A stretch of DNA of 64,000 nt from Hyphomicrobium album (GTDB taxonomy: Bacteria > Pseudomonadota > Alphaproteobacteria > Rhizobiales > Hyphomicrobiaceae). The notes beneath the pieces were generated by a model. That model did not search any database. It was not told the DNA's origin and saw only the letters and a list, made by a program, of their open reading frames with translations. The stretch covers positions 248,001-312,000 of the forward strand of contig NZ_WMBQ01000001.1 of NCBI RefSeq assembly GCF_009708035.1. Direction: 5' to 3'. A program made the position numbers and the translations under genes. Below are positions 38,281 to 46,627 of the stretch, in pieces (the stretch's first letter is position 1; each line of letters starts with the position of its first letter).

Positions 38281-38844
38281 ATGCGGCTCAATGAAATCAA
38301 GGACAAGCACGGCGCCCGCAAGGAGCGCGTGCGCGTCGGCCGTGGCATCGGCTCCGGCCTCGGCAAGCAGGGTGGCCGCGGCGGCAAGGGCCAGACCGCG
38401 CGTACCGGCGTCGCCATCGGCGGCTTCGAAGGCGGTCAGATGCCTCTGCATCGCCGCTTGCCGAAGCGCGGCTTCAACAAGTGGCGCCGCAAGGACTACA
38501 ACGAGATCAACGTCGGCGCGCTGCAGCAGGCGATCGACGACAAGCGCCTGGACGCCGGCAAGCCGGTCGATCTGGAGTCGCTCGTCGCCGCCGGTATCAT
38601 CCGCCGCCCCAAGGACGGCCTGCGCCTCCTCGGCAACGGTGAGATCAAGGCCAAGCTGAGCCTGACCGTCAACCACGCCTCCGGTACCGCCAAGGCGGCC
38701 ATCGAGAAGGCCGGCGGGTCGATCAAGCTCATCGTGAAGAAGGTGCTTGAGGCCGACGAGATCAAGCGCAAGAAGACGGCCGCCAAGAAGAGCGCCGGCA
38801 AGACGCCCAAGAAGCCCGCAGGGGACGCCGCCACCGAGGAGTAA
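38281..38844 (+). CDS. rplO: 50S ribosomal protein L15 with basic C-terminal tail
   Basis: 187 aa versus about 145-160 in many bacteria. Normal N-terminal Gly-rich region ([25 protein letters not shown]) and core [17 protein letters not shown] and [14 protein letters not shown]. After about residue 158 a [20 protein letters not shown] tail follows. 14 bp after rpmD. Confidence 0.97.
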   Translation: MRLNEIKDKHGARKERVRVGRGIGSGLGKQGGRGGKGQTARTGVAIGGFEGGQMPLHRRLPKRGFNKWRRKDYNEINVGALQQAIDDKRLDAGKPVDLESLVAAGIIRRPKDGLRLLGNGEIKAKLSLTVNHASGTAKAAIEKAGGSIKLIVKKVLEADEIKRKKTAAKKSAGKTPKKPAGDAATEE

Positions 38845-38983
38845 CCTTGGCGCACGAGCCGGCGATCACCCGATTGCCGGCAGTTTTTGAGCGGCGTTGC
38901 CACCCCGGCCTAGAGATCCCATCTGATGGGAGATCTAGGGGGCGGCCCGCGGCTACGGGCGCGAAGGTTGGGAGAGACGAACC

Positions 38984-40339
38984 ATGGTTTCCGCTGCCGA
39001 GCAGCTTGCCGCCAATCTGAACTTCGGCGCCTTCGCCAAAGCCGAAGATCTCAAGCGCCGCATCTACTTCACGCTGGGCGCGCTCATCGTCTACCGGTTC
39101 GGCACCTTCATTCCGCTGCCGGGCGTCAACCCGACCGCATTCGCGCAGACGTTCAGCGCCAACGCCTCCGGCATCCTCGGCATGTTCAACATGTTCGCGG
39201 GCGGTGCCGTCGAGCGCATGGCGATCTTCGCCTTGAACATCATGCCCTACATCTCGGCATCGATCATCATGCAGCTGATGAGCTCGATGTCGCCGAAGCT
39301 CGAGGCCTTGAAGAAGGAAGGCGAGCAGGGGCGCAAGCAGATCAACCAGTACACCCGCTACCTCACGGTGGTCCTGGCAGCTTTCCAGGCGTACGGCATC
39401 GCCATCGGCCTCGAGGGCTCGCACGGCGCGGCGGGCCCGGTGGTTTTGGACCCAGGCTGGTTCTTCCGCATCACTACCGTCATCACGCTGGTCGGCGGCA
39501 CGCTGTTCCTGATGTGGCTCGGCGAGCAGATCACGCAGCGCGGCGTCGGCAACGGCATTTCGCTCATCATCTTCGCCGGCATCGTCGCTGGTCTGCCGGC
39601 GGCGCTCGTCGGCCTGTTCGAGCTGGCGCGCACGGGCTCGCTGTCGGTCGGCCTGCTGCTCCTGCTGCTGGCGCTGATGCTGTTCGTCGTCGCCGCCATC
39701 GTGTTCATGGAGCGCGCGCAGCGCCGCCTGCTGATCCAGTATCCGAAACGCCAGGTCGGCAACCGGATGTTCCAGGGCGATAGTTCGCACCTGCCGTTGA
39801 AGCTCAACTCGGCCGGCGTCATCCCGCCGATCTTCGCTTCGTCGCTGCTGCTGCTGCCGATCACCGCCGCGCAGTTCACCGCCGGCCAGGGGCCGCAGTG
39901 GCTCAACGACGTGACGGCGGCGCTGGGCAGCGGCCAGCCGCTCCACATCGCCCTCTACGTGGCCCTGATTATCTTCTTCGCCTTCTTCTACACGGCCGTC
40001 GTGTTTAACCCGAAGGAGACGGCGGACAACCTGCGCAAATACGGCGGGTTCCTGCCCGGTATCCGCCCCGGCGAGAAGACGGCCGAGTACATCGACTATG
40101 TCCTCACGCGCATCACTGTCGTCGGCGCCATCTACCTTGCCGCGGTCTGCGTATTGCCGGAAATACTCATTTCCTACGCGGCCGTGCCGTTCTACTTTGG
40201 CGGCACCTCACTGCTCATCGCGGTGAGCGTGACCATGGACACGGTGGCACAGGTGCAGAGCCATCTGCTCGCGCACCAGTATGAAGGCCTTATCAAGAAG
40301 GCCAAGCTGAGAGGCGCGACGGGGCGAGGGCGCAGATGA
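38984..40339 (+). CDS. secY: Preprotein translocase subunit SecY
   Basis: Ten-TM protein-conducting channel, 451 aa. [27 protein letters not shown] (TM1), plug region with [36 protein letters not shown], and C-terminal [38 protein letters not shown]. The 139-bp gap from rplO has a GATCTC/GAGATC-type repeat (AGATCCCATCTGATGGGAGATC) that could form a hairpin. Overlaps adk by ATGA. Confidence 0.98.
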   Translation: MVSAAEQLAANLNFGAFAKAEDLKRRIYFTLGALIVYRFGTFIPLPGVNPTAFAQTFSANASGILGMFNMFAGGAVERMAIFALNIMPYISASIIMQLMSSMSPKLEALKKEGEQGRKQINQYTRYLTVVLAAFQAYGIAIGLEGSHGAAGPVVLDPGWFFRITTVITLVGGTLFLMWLGEQITQRGVGNGISLIIFAGIVAGLPAALVGLFELARTGSLSVGLLLLLLALMLFVVAAIVFMERAQRRLLIQYPKRQVGNRMFQGDSSHLPLKLNSAGVIPPIFASSLLLLPITAAQFTAGQGPQWLNDVTAALGSGQPLHIALYVALIIFFAFFYTAVVFNPKETADNLRKYGGFLPGIRPGEKTAEYIDYVLTRITVVGAIYLAAVCVLPEILISYAAVPFYFGGTSLLIAVSVTMDTVAQVQSHLLAHQYEGLIKKAKLRGATGRGRR

Positions 40340-40929
40340 ACCTAATCCTGCTGGGTCCCCCGGGAGCCGGCAAAGGAACGCAAGGCGAAAATCTTGCCAA
40401 GAAACGGGGGCTCATTCAGCTTTCGACGGGTGACATGCTCCGCCAGGCCGTCAAGGCCGGAACCCCCGTCGGGCTGGTAGCCAGCGCCATCATGGAGGCC
40501 GGAGGCCTCGTTCCCGACGACGTCGTCATCAACATCATCGCCGAGCGCATTGCCCAGCCGGACTGCGCCAAGGGCTTCATTCTCGACGGCTTTCCGCGCA
40601 CCCTGAAGCAGGCGGCGGCGCTCGATGAGCTGTTGACAGCCACGGGCAAGCAGCTCGACGCCGTGATCGAGCTCAAGGTTAACGACGATGCGCTGCTGTC
40701 GCGCATCGAGAACCGGGCGCGCGAGACCATCGCCGCGGGGGGCGTGCCGCGCGCCGACGACAATGCCGAGGCGCTGCGCAAGCGTCTGATGGCCTATTAT
40801 CGCGAGACGGCGCCGCTCATCGGCTACTATTTCGCCAAGGGCAAGCTGCACTGTGTGGACGGAATGGCGCCGATTCCCCAGGTGGAGAGCCAGGTGGACG
40901 CTGTTCTGAACAGCGTCGCCGCACCCTGA
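40336..40929 (+). CDS. adk: Adenylate kinase
   Basis: Interconverts ATP + AMP and 2 ADP, 197 aa. P-loop [10 protein letters not shown] at residues 7-16, [13 protein letters not shown]-binding [13 protein letters not shown]. The LID ([25 protein letters not shown]) is short and lacks zinc cysteines, the typical alphaproteobacterial short form. Four-base overlap with secY. Confidence 0.97.
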   Translation: MNLILLGPPGAGKGTQGENLAKKRGLIQLSTGDMLRQAVKAGTPVGLVASAIMEAGGLVPDDVVINIIAERIAQPDCAKGFILDGFPRTLKQAAALDELLTATGKQLDAVIELKVNDDALLSRIENRARETIAAGGVPRADDNAEALRKRLMAYYRETAPLIGYYFAKGKLHCVDGMAPIPQVESQVDAVLNSVAAP

Positions 40930-40948
40930 AAAAACCGTTATCAGCAGA

Positions 40949-40977
40949 TTGACGGGGAATTATTGCTCCGGTACAAC
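40949..40977 (+). promoter_or_regulatory. Putative promoter of the alpha operon (rpsM-rpsK-rpoA-rplQ)
   Basis: TTGACG (40949-40954), exactly 17 bp, TACAAC (40972-40977), in the 200-bp gap after adk. Predicted start near 40984, about 145 nt before rpsM. Confidence 0.5.
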
Positions 40978-40988
40978 ACCCCGTTCTT

Positions 40989-41045
40989 AACGCACCTTGC
41001 AAAAAATCCGGTCTGCCACCAGACGGGCCGGATGGGTGCGTTTTT
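40989..41045 (+). terminator. Terminator/attenuator-like hairpin before rpsM
   Basis: AACGCACC (40989-40996) pairs with GGTGCGTT (41035-41042); after an internal loop ATCCGG (41006-41011) pairs with CCGGAT (41028-41033), and TCTG with CAGA closes a CCAC loop. About 18 pairs, ending in TTTTT (41041-41045). It could stop the secY-adk transcript or attenuate the downstream promoter, whose start lies only ~5 nt before it. Confidence 0.55.
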
Positions 41046-41129
41046 GGCGCATGAACATTAAAGCAGCGGTGTGCCGCAGCGGGGGCGGGGAGCTTCCTCC
41101 GGCGGCAATCGATACCTCAGGAGAGATGT

Positions 41130-41501
41130 GTGGCCCGTATCGCAGGCGTCAACATTCCGACGCAGAAGCGCGTCGTCATCGCGCTTCAATACATTCATGG
41201 CATCGGCCAGAAGTTTGCCCATGAAATCTGCACCAAGGTCGGCATTCCAGCCGAGCGGCGCGTCAATCAGCTGACGGACGCCGAGGTGCTGCAGATCCGC
41301 GAGACGATCGACCGCGATTACCTCGTCGAAGGCGACCTGCGTCGCGAGGTCATCACCAACATCAAGCGCCTGATGGACCTCGGCTGCTATCGCGGCCTGC
41401 GCCATCGCAAGGGTCTGCCGGTTCGCGGCCAGCGCACCCACACCAACGCCCGCACCCGCAAGGGTCCGTCCAAGCCGATCGCTGGCAAGAAGAAGGCCTG
41501 A
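41130..41501 (+). CDS. rpsM: 30S ribosomal protein S13
   Basis: Head protein contacting P-site tRNA, 123 aa. [33 protein letters not shown] and [30 protein letters not shown]. The start is GTG at 41130; GGAGAG lies 4-9 bases upstream and no ATG is available in register. Confidence 0.97.
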   Translation: MARIAGVNIPTQKRVVIALQYIHGIGQKFAHEICTKVGIPAERRVNQLTDAEVLQIRETIDRDYLVEGDLRREVITNIKRLMDLGCYRGLRHRKGLPVRGQRTHTNARTRKGPSKPIAGKKKA

Positions 41502-41600
41502 TCGCACGCAATTCGGGGGACGGCCGCACGGCCGGTCCCCATTTCGCTTTCGACGCTTATCGCATGACGGGCCGCAGCGCGGCCCCTGGAGATTTGACGG

Positions 41601-42008
41601 ATGGCCAAAGAGACGACCGCTCCCGCAGGACGCGCCAAAGTGCGTAAGCGCGAGAAGAAGAACATCACGTCCGGCGTGGCGCACGTCAACGCCTCGTTCA
41701 ACAACACGATGATCACGATCACCGACGCGCAGGGCAACACGATCGCCTGGTCGTCGTCGGGCACCAAGGGCTTCAAGGGCTCGCGCAAGTCGACCCCGTA
41801 CGCCGCCCAGGTGGCTGCCGAGGACGCCGGCCGCAAGGCGCAGGAGCACGGCATGAAGATCCTCGAGGTCGAGGTCTGCGGTCCGGGCTCCGGTCGTGAA
41901 TCGGCGCTGCGCGCCCTTCAGTCGGTTGGCTTCCAGATCACCTCGATCCGCGACGTGACGCCGATCCCGCACAACGGCTGCCGCCCGCGCAAGCGCCGCC
42001 GCGTCTAA
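41601..42008 (+). CDS. rpsK: 30S ribosomal protein S11
   Basis: Platform protein, 135 aa. [51 protein letters not shown] and [21 protein letters not shown] are diagnostic. 99 bp after rpsM with TGGAG upstream. Confidence 0.98.
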   Translation: MAKETTAPAGRAKVRKREKKNITSGVAHVNASFNNTMITITDAQGNTIAWSSSGTKGFKGSRKSTPYAAQVAAEDAGRKAQEHGMKILEVEVCGPGSGRESALRALQSVGFQITSIRDVTPIPHNGCRPRKRRRV

Positions 42009-42018
42009 CGACTGCTGC

Positions 42019-42048
42019 CGACGGGGCGCGTCTACCGCAGCCCCGTCG
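42019..42048 (+). promoter_or_regulatory. Intercistronic hairpin between rpsK and rpoA
   Basis: CGACGGGGC (42019-42027) pairs perfectly with GCCCCGTCG (42040-42048), 12-nt loop, 10 bp after rpsK. Followed by TCTCGCG, no T-tract. Probably an mRNA processing/stability element. Confidence 0.4.
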
Positions 42049-42126
42049 TCTCGCGTTCGCGAGTGACCGAAAACTGTACCCTGTCGCCTGCGCCCCCGCT
42101 GCAGGCCTGACGAAGCGAGGCCCCCC

Positions 42127-43152
42127 GTGGTGAACGTTCTGCAAAAAAACTGGCAAGACCTGATCAAGCCGAACAAGCTCGATGTTGCCTCTGGCCGTGA
42201 CCGGAGCCGCACCGCGACGGTCGTCGCCGAGCCGCTCGAGCGCGGCTTCGGCATGACGCTCGGCAACGCGCTGCGCCGCGTGCTCCTCTCGTCGCTGCAG
42301 GGCGCCGCGATCAAGACGGTGCAGATCGACGGCGTGCTGCACGAGTTCTCGTCGATCCCCTCGGTGCGCGAGGATGTCACCAACATCATCCTCAACATCA
42401 AGGAAATCGCCCTGCGCATTCACTCCGAAGGCGTGAAGCGCATGGTGCTGAAGAAGGAAGGCGGCGGTTCCATCCGCGCCAAGGACATCGAGGCCGGTCC
42501 CGACGTCGAGATCCTGAACCCCGAGCACGTGATCTGCACCCTCGACCAGGGCGCGGCGATCCGCATGGAGTTCACGGCCGACATGGGCAAGGGCTATGTC
42601 GCCGCCGAGCGCAATCGCCCGGAAGACGCGCCCATCGGCCTCATCCCGGTCGACAGCCTCTACAGCCCGGTCAAGAAGGTCTCCTACAAGGTCGAGAACA
42701 CCCGCGAGGGCCAGATCCTCGACTATGACAAGCTGACCATGACCGTCGAGACCGACGGCTCGGTGAAGCCCGAGGACGCGATCGCGCTCGCCGCCCGCAT
42801 CCTGCAGGACCAGCTGGCCGTCTTCATCAACTTCGAAGAGCCGAAGAAGGCCGTCGAAGAGACGCGTCATCCGGAGCTCGCCTTCAACGCCGCCCTTCTC
42901 AAGAAGGTCGACGAGCTCGAGCTTTCGGTCCGCTCTGCCAACTGCTTGAAGAACGACAACATCGTCTACATCGGCGACCTGATCCAGAAGACGGAAGCCG
43001 AGATGCTGCGCACGCCGAACTTCGGCCGCAAGTCGCTCAACGAGATCAAGGAGGTCCTCGCCTCCATGGGCCTGCACCTCGGCATGGAAGTGCCGAACTG
43101 GCCGCCGGACAACATCGAAGAGCTGGCCAAGCGCTTCGAGGATCAGTACTAA
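42127..43152 (+). CDS. rpoA: DNA-directed RNA polymerase subunit alpha
   Basis: 341 aa. N-terminal assembly domain with [26 protein letters not shown], flexible linker near 235-255, and alpha-CTD with [54 protein letters not shown]. Start GTG at 42127 (or the adjacent GTG at 42130); GCGAGG is upstream. Confidence 0.98.
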   Translation: MVNVLQKNWQDLIKPNKLDVASGRDRSRTATVVAEPLERGFGMTLGNALRRVLLSSLQGAAIKTVQIDGVLHEFSSIPSVREDVTNIILNIKEIALRIHSEGVKRMVLKKEGGGSIRAKDIEAGPDVEILNPEHVICTLDQGAAIRMEFTADMGKGYVAAERNRPEDAPIGLIPVDSLYSPVKKVSYKVENTREGQILDYDKLTMTVETDGSVKPEDAIALAARILQDQLAVFINFEEPKKAVEETRHPELAFNAALLKKVDELELSVRSANCLKNDNIVYIGDLIQKTEAEMLRTPNFGRKSLNEIKEVLASMGLHLGMEVPNWPPDNIEELAKRFEDQY

Positions 43153-43173
43153 GACGACGTGCGAATTCCGGCA

Positions 43174-43196
43174 CGTGGGATCGACCTGATCCCACG
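43174..43196 (+). promoter_or_regulatory. Intercistronic hairpin between rpoA and rplQ
   Basis: CGTGGGATC (43174-43182) and GATCCCACG (43188-43196) form a perfect 9-bp stem with a GACCT loop. It is flanked by GAATTC on both sides. No T-tract. Confidence 0.4.
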
Positions 43197-43274
43197 ACAC
43201 CGGGACCACGAATTCACGAGCCTAGCGAGGTGAGGCCATAGAACCTCCCCGTTAAACAACCTAAGGGAACTGAC

Positions 43275-43703
43275 ATGCGACACAAGAAACTGGGGCGGCG
43301 CTTCAGCCGTGACAGCAGCCACCGCCAGGCGATGTTTTCCAACATGGCGGCGTCTCTCATTCGCCACGAGCAGATCGTGACGACCTTGGCGAAGGCCAAG
43401 GATCTGAAGCGCGTCATCGACAAGTACATCACGCTCGCCAAGCGCGGTGACTTGAACTCGCGCCGCCTTGCCGCCTCGCGGCTGGGCGACGAGGATATGG
43501 TCAAGAAGCTCTTCGACACGCTGGCCACGCGCTACAAGGATCGCGCCGGCGGCTACTCGCGCGTGTTGAAGGCTGGCTTCCGCTACGGCGACAGCGCACC
43601 GCGCGCCGTCATCGAGCTCGTCGACCGCGATACCTCGATCAAGGGCAAGGAAGACCGCGAGCGCCACGAGGCGGCTGTGGCTGCTGCCCAGTCGGAATCG
43701 TGA
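43275..43703 (+). CDS. rplQ: 50S ribosomal protein L17
   Basis: 142 aa. [58 protein letters not shown] and [20 protein letters not shown]. Last gene of the core ribosomal block; 122 bp after rpoA, GGGAAC upstream. Confidence 0.98.
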   Translation: MRHKKLGRRFSRDSSHRQAMFSNMAASLIRHEQIVTTLAKAKDLKRVIDKYITLAKRGDLNSRRLAASRLGDEDMVKKLFDTLATRYKDRAGGYSRVLKAGFRYGDSAPRAVIELVDRDTSIKGKEDRERHEAAVAAAQSES

Positions 43704-43840
43704 TCGGTCGCCTCGCGGCTGCCGCTGGCCTTATCGCCAACTGATCGCTAAGCATGCTTCGGTGGCGCGGGCACTATGTGCCTCGCGCAACCGCGGGCAT
43801 GTCCGCGCCCGTGCGTGATCGGCTGGCGATGGAGGCTGCG

Positions 43841-44869
43841 ATGGCGGGTGAGAAGGTTCTGGTGACCGGAGCCTCGGGCTTCATCGCCAAGCACGTCATC
43901 GCCGAGCTGATCCGCCAGGGTTATCAGGTCCAGGCGACACTGCGCGATCTCTCCCGCGAAGAGGAGACCTGGCGGGCCATCGGCAATGCCGGCGCCACCG
44001 CCGGTGACGTCAAGTTCTTCCCCGCCGACCTCCTCGACGACGACGGCTGGGCCGAGGCGATGCAGGGCTGCACGTATGTGCAGCACGTGGCGTCGCCTTT
44101 CCCGCTCAAGAACCCCAAGGATCCCGACGAGGTGATCCGGCCCGCACGAGAAGGCGCTGTCCGCGTCCTCAAGGCGGCGAAGCAGGCGGGCGTGAAGCGC
44201 GTCGTGCTCACCTCGTCCGTGGTGGCCATCACGCTGCCGTGGCCCGAGGCAACGCCGGGGCATGTGTTCGATGAGACCGATTGGACGAACCCCGATCGGC
44301 CCGACATCACGACCTACGTCGTCTCCAAGACGCTCGCCGAGCGCGCCGCCTGGGACTACGTGAGCAGCACGCCGGGCGCTCCGGAGCTTGCCGTGGTCAA
44401 TCCGGCCTTCGTCCTCGGCCCGGCGCCCGACGCGGACCTCTCCACCTCGCACGAGGTGATCAAGCTGATGGGCACCGGCGCCTATCCGGCGGCGCCCAAG
44501 ATCGGCTTCCCGATCAGCGACGTGCGCGACGTGGCCGTGACCCATGGCCTGGCGATGACCAACCCGGGGGCGGCCGGCCAGCGGTTCCTGACGGCCAACG
44601 GCTACCTGCGGCTGTTCGAGGTCGGTCAGCTCGTGAAGCAGGCTCTGCCCGACCTCGCGAAAAAGGTTCCGCGCGGCGAGCTGCCCGACGTTGCGGTCCG
44701 GGCCTTGGCGCTGGTCGACGGCCGCCTGAAGGCGGTGCTGCCGGACCTCGGCTTCCCGCGCCCTGTCAGCAACGCCAAGGCGCACCGCGTCTTGGGCCAG
44801 ACATTCCGCTCGCCCCAGGAGGCCGTGACCTCCGCCGCGGCCAGCCTGCGGGCCCTGCAGGTCATTTGA
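43841..44869 (+). CDS. NAD(P)-dependent epimerase / dihydroflavonol-4-reductase-like oxidoreductase
   Basis: Extended short-chain dehydrogenase, 342 aa. The Rossmann motif VTGASGFIAKHVIAEL is at residues 7-22; LTSSVVAI holds the Ser, and TTYVVSKTLAERAAWDY the Tyr-x3-Lys. KTLAERAAWD and the overall length resemble the dihydroflavonol-4-reductase/cinnamoyl-CoA reductase group found widely in bacteria, with unknown substrates. Start at 43841 is set by GGAGG five bases upstream. It is transcribed away from the ribosomal block and probably monocistronic. Confidence 0.88.
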   Translation: MAGEKVLVTGASGFIAKHVIAELIRQGYQVQATLRDLSREEETWRAIGNAGATAGDVKFFPADLLDDDGWAEAMQGCTYVQHVASPFPLKNPKDPDEVIRPAREGAVRVLKAAKQAGVKRVVLTSSVVAITLPWPEATPGHVFDETDWTNPDRPDITTYVVSKTLAERAAWDYVSSTPGAPELAVVNPAFVLGPAPDADLSTSHEVIKLMGTGAYPAAPKIGFPISDVRDVAVTHGLAMTNPGAAGQRFLTANGYLRLFEVGQLVKQALPDLAKKVPRGELPDVAVRALALVDGRLKAVLPDLGFPRPVSNAKAHRVLGQTFRSPQEAVTSAAASLRALQVI

Positions 44870-45005
44870 GGCGTCTCGCCCCAGGCACAGTGGCAAATCT
44901 CGGTCATGGGGGCGCCATCTGCGGCGCTATGCTACGTCTCGGACGCCACGCGGCTCCTGGACCGGGGCGCGCGACGCACCGACATAGAACGGCATCTCAA
45001 GGACC

Positions 45006-46457
45006 ATGATCAGCAGCATGACCATGCCGACGACACCCTCCCGTCTCAGCATCAAGACCGCTGCCCTGGCGGCGGCCGCGGCTATCCTTCTCGCGCCGAC
45101 CGTTGCGCCAGCCCAGGATCGCCTGGCGCCTCCGTCGCGCGATGCGCTGCAGTACTCGTATTCGCCGATCGTGAAGAAGGCGACGCCGGCGGTGGTGAAC
45201 GTCTACGTGCGCTCGCGCGTGCGTACGGCCGTGTCACCGTTCGCCAACGATCCATTCTTCCAGCGCTTCTTCGGCGGTCGCGGCGGCTTCGGCCTGCCGC
45301 AAGAACGCATCCAATCGTCGCTGGGCTCGGGCGTCATCATCAGTCCCGACGGCGTGATCGTCACCAATACCCACGTCGTGAAGGGCGGCACCGACACCCA
45401 GATCCGCGTGGCGCTCTCCGACAAGCGCGAGTACGACGCGCGCATCGTCTCGCAGGACGAGCGCTCCGATCTCGCCGTGCTCAAGATCGAGAAGGGCGGC
45501 AACGACTTTCCTTTCCTGCAGTTCGCCGACAGCGACAAGCTCGAGGTCGGCGACCTGGTGCTCGCGATCGGCAACCCGTTCGGCGTCGGGCAGACGGTGA
45601 CGAGCGGCATCATCTCGGCGCTCGCGCGCACGGAGATGGCCCAGTCCGACACGCAGGTGTTCCTGCAGACCGATGCGGCGATCAACCCCGGCAACTCGGG
45701 CGGCGCGCTCGTCGACATGAACGGCAAGCTCGTCGGCATCAACACCATGATCTTCTCGCAATCGGGCGGCTCGGTCGGCATCGGCTTCGCCATCCCGTCG
45801 AACCTCGTGCGCTTCTACGCCGATAATGCCGTCGCCGGCCGCAAGGTCGAACGGCCTTGGCTCGGTGCCCAGATGGAGACCGTCACCCGCGAGATGGCAT
45901 CGACGCTGGGGCTCGAACGGGTTTCCGGCGCGGTCATCACCCGGCTTACCAACAACGGTCCCGCGACAAAGGCCGGCATGCAGCTCGGCGACGTCATCGT
46001 GAACGTCGACGGCTTCGAGGTCGGGGACTCGCATTCGGTGCTCTACCGGCTGACCACCCGCGGCGTCGGCAACAAGACCAAGCTGGACGTGATCCGCAAT
46101 CGCAAGCATGTCGCGCTCGAAGTGGCGCTTCTGCCCGCGCCCAAGCCCGGCAAGGACGACGTCCGCAACCTGTCCGGCAATCATCCGTTCGACGGCGCGC
46201 GCGTCTCCAACATCCTCCCCAGCGTCGCGGACGAGCTCAATCTCGACGAGACCGACGGCGTCGTCATCGTCACCGTGCGCTCCGGCGGCGTCGCCTCGCG
46301 GCTCGACTTCCAGCCCGGCGATATCATCGTGCAAATCGGCGACAACAAGATCACCGACGTCATCATGCTGGACGAGATCACGCGCACGCCGCAACGCATG
46401 TGGAGCGTCACCATCAAGCGGAATGGCCGCCTGATGAAACTGCAAATGTCGGGTTGA
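45006..46457 (+). CDS. DegP/HtrA-family periplasmic serine protease
   Basis: Envelope quality-control protease/chaperone, 483 aa. A signal peptide covers about 1-37 (AAAAAILLAPTVAPAQ). Protease domain triad: H123 in VTNTHVV, D155 in RSDLAVL, S231 in NPGNSGGAL. Two PDZ domains follow (about 275-370 with GAVITRLTNNGPATKAGMQLGDVIVNVDG, and about 385-480 with GVVIVTVRSGGVASRLDFQPGDIIVQIGD). AAGGA precedes the ATG. The first 78-nt palindrome starts 3 bases after the stop. Symbol degP/degQ not distinguishable. Confidence 0.93.
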   Translation: MISSMTMPTTPSRLSIKTAALAAAAAILLAPTVAPAQDRLAPPSRDALQYSYSPIVKKATPAVVNVYVRSRVRTAVSPFANDPFFQRFFGGRGGFGLPQERIQSSLGSGVIISPDGVIVTNTHVVKGGTDTQIRVALSDKREYDARIVSQDERSDLAVLKIEKGGNDFPFLQFADSDKLEVGDLVLAIGNPFGVGQTVTSGIISALARTEMAQSDTQVFLQTDAAINPGNSGGALVDMNGKLVGINTMIFSQSGGSVGIGFAIPSNLVRFYADNAVAGRKVERPWLGAQMETVTREMASTLGLERVSGAVITRLTNNGPATKAGMQLGDVIVNVDGFEVGDSHSVLYRLTTRGVGNKTKLDVIRNRKHVALEVALLPAPKPGKDDVRNLSGNHPFDGARVSNILPSVADELNLDETDGVVIVTVRSGGVASRLDFQPGDIIVQIGDNKITDVIMLDEITRTPQRMWSVTIKRNGRLMKLQMSG

Positions 46458-46459
46458 CG

Positions 46460-46537
46460 GCTAGCGTGATGATCGAGAAATTCGCCTTCGCTGGCGGCTG
46501 GGTACCGAGCGAATTTCTCGATCTGAATCACGCTAGC
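46460..46537. repeat. Palindromic element 1 (78 nt) after the DegP gene
   Basis: Outer arm GCTAGCGTGAT and inner arm ATCGAGAAATTCGC (46460-46470, 46472-46485) pair with GCGAATTTCTCGAT and ATCACGCTAGC (46509-46522, 46527-46537). The two helices (11 and 14 bp, all perfect) are separated by an asymmetric internal loop, 1 nt left and 4 nt right. Apical loop 23 nt. Not followed by a T-tract on the plus strand. Confidence 0.85.
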
Positions 46538-46549
46538 AAAAGTATAACT

Positions 46550-46627
46550 CTAGTGTCCCTTTCGATTCCGGAGTTCGATCGCTACATTGCCTGCGAACAC
46601 AGGCGAACTCCGGAATTGGGACACTAG
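46550..46627. repeat. Palindromic element 2 (78 nt) abutting rarA
   Basis: Outer arm CTAGTGTCCC and inner arm ATTCCGGAGTTCG (46550-46559, 46565-46577) pair with CGAACTCCGGAAT and GGGACACTAG (46604-46616, 46618-46627). Helices of 10 and 13 bp, perfect, with an asymmetric internal loop of 5 nt left and 1 nt right. Apical loop 26 nt. Same length and architecture as element 1, opposite loop polarity, unrelated sequence. Its last G is the first base of the rarA GTG start. Confidence 0.85.

Noticed and set aside
46460-46537. Palindrome 1 as a simple rho-independent terminator of the DegP gene
   Set aside because: Stem is far longer than usual and no T-tract follows on the plus strand; termination is possible but does not explain the structure.
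46460-46627. Twin palindromes as an insertion sequence or CRISPR
   Set aside because: No transposase frame, no direct target duplication clearly outside the repeats, and no regular repeat-spacer series.
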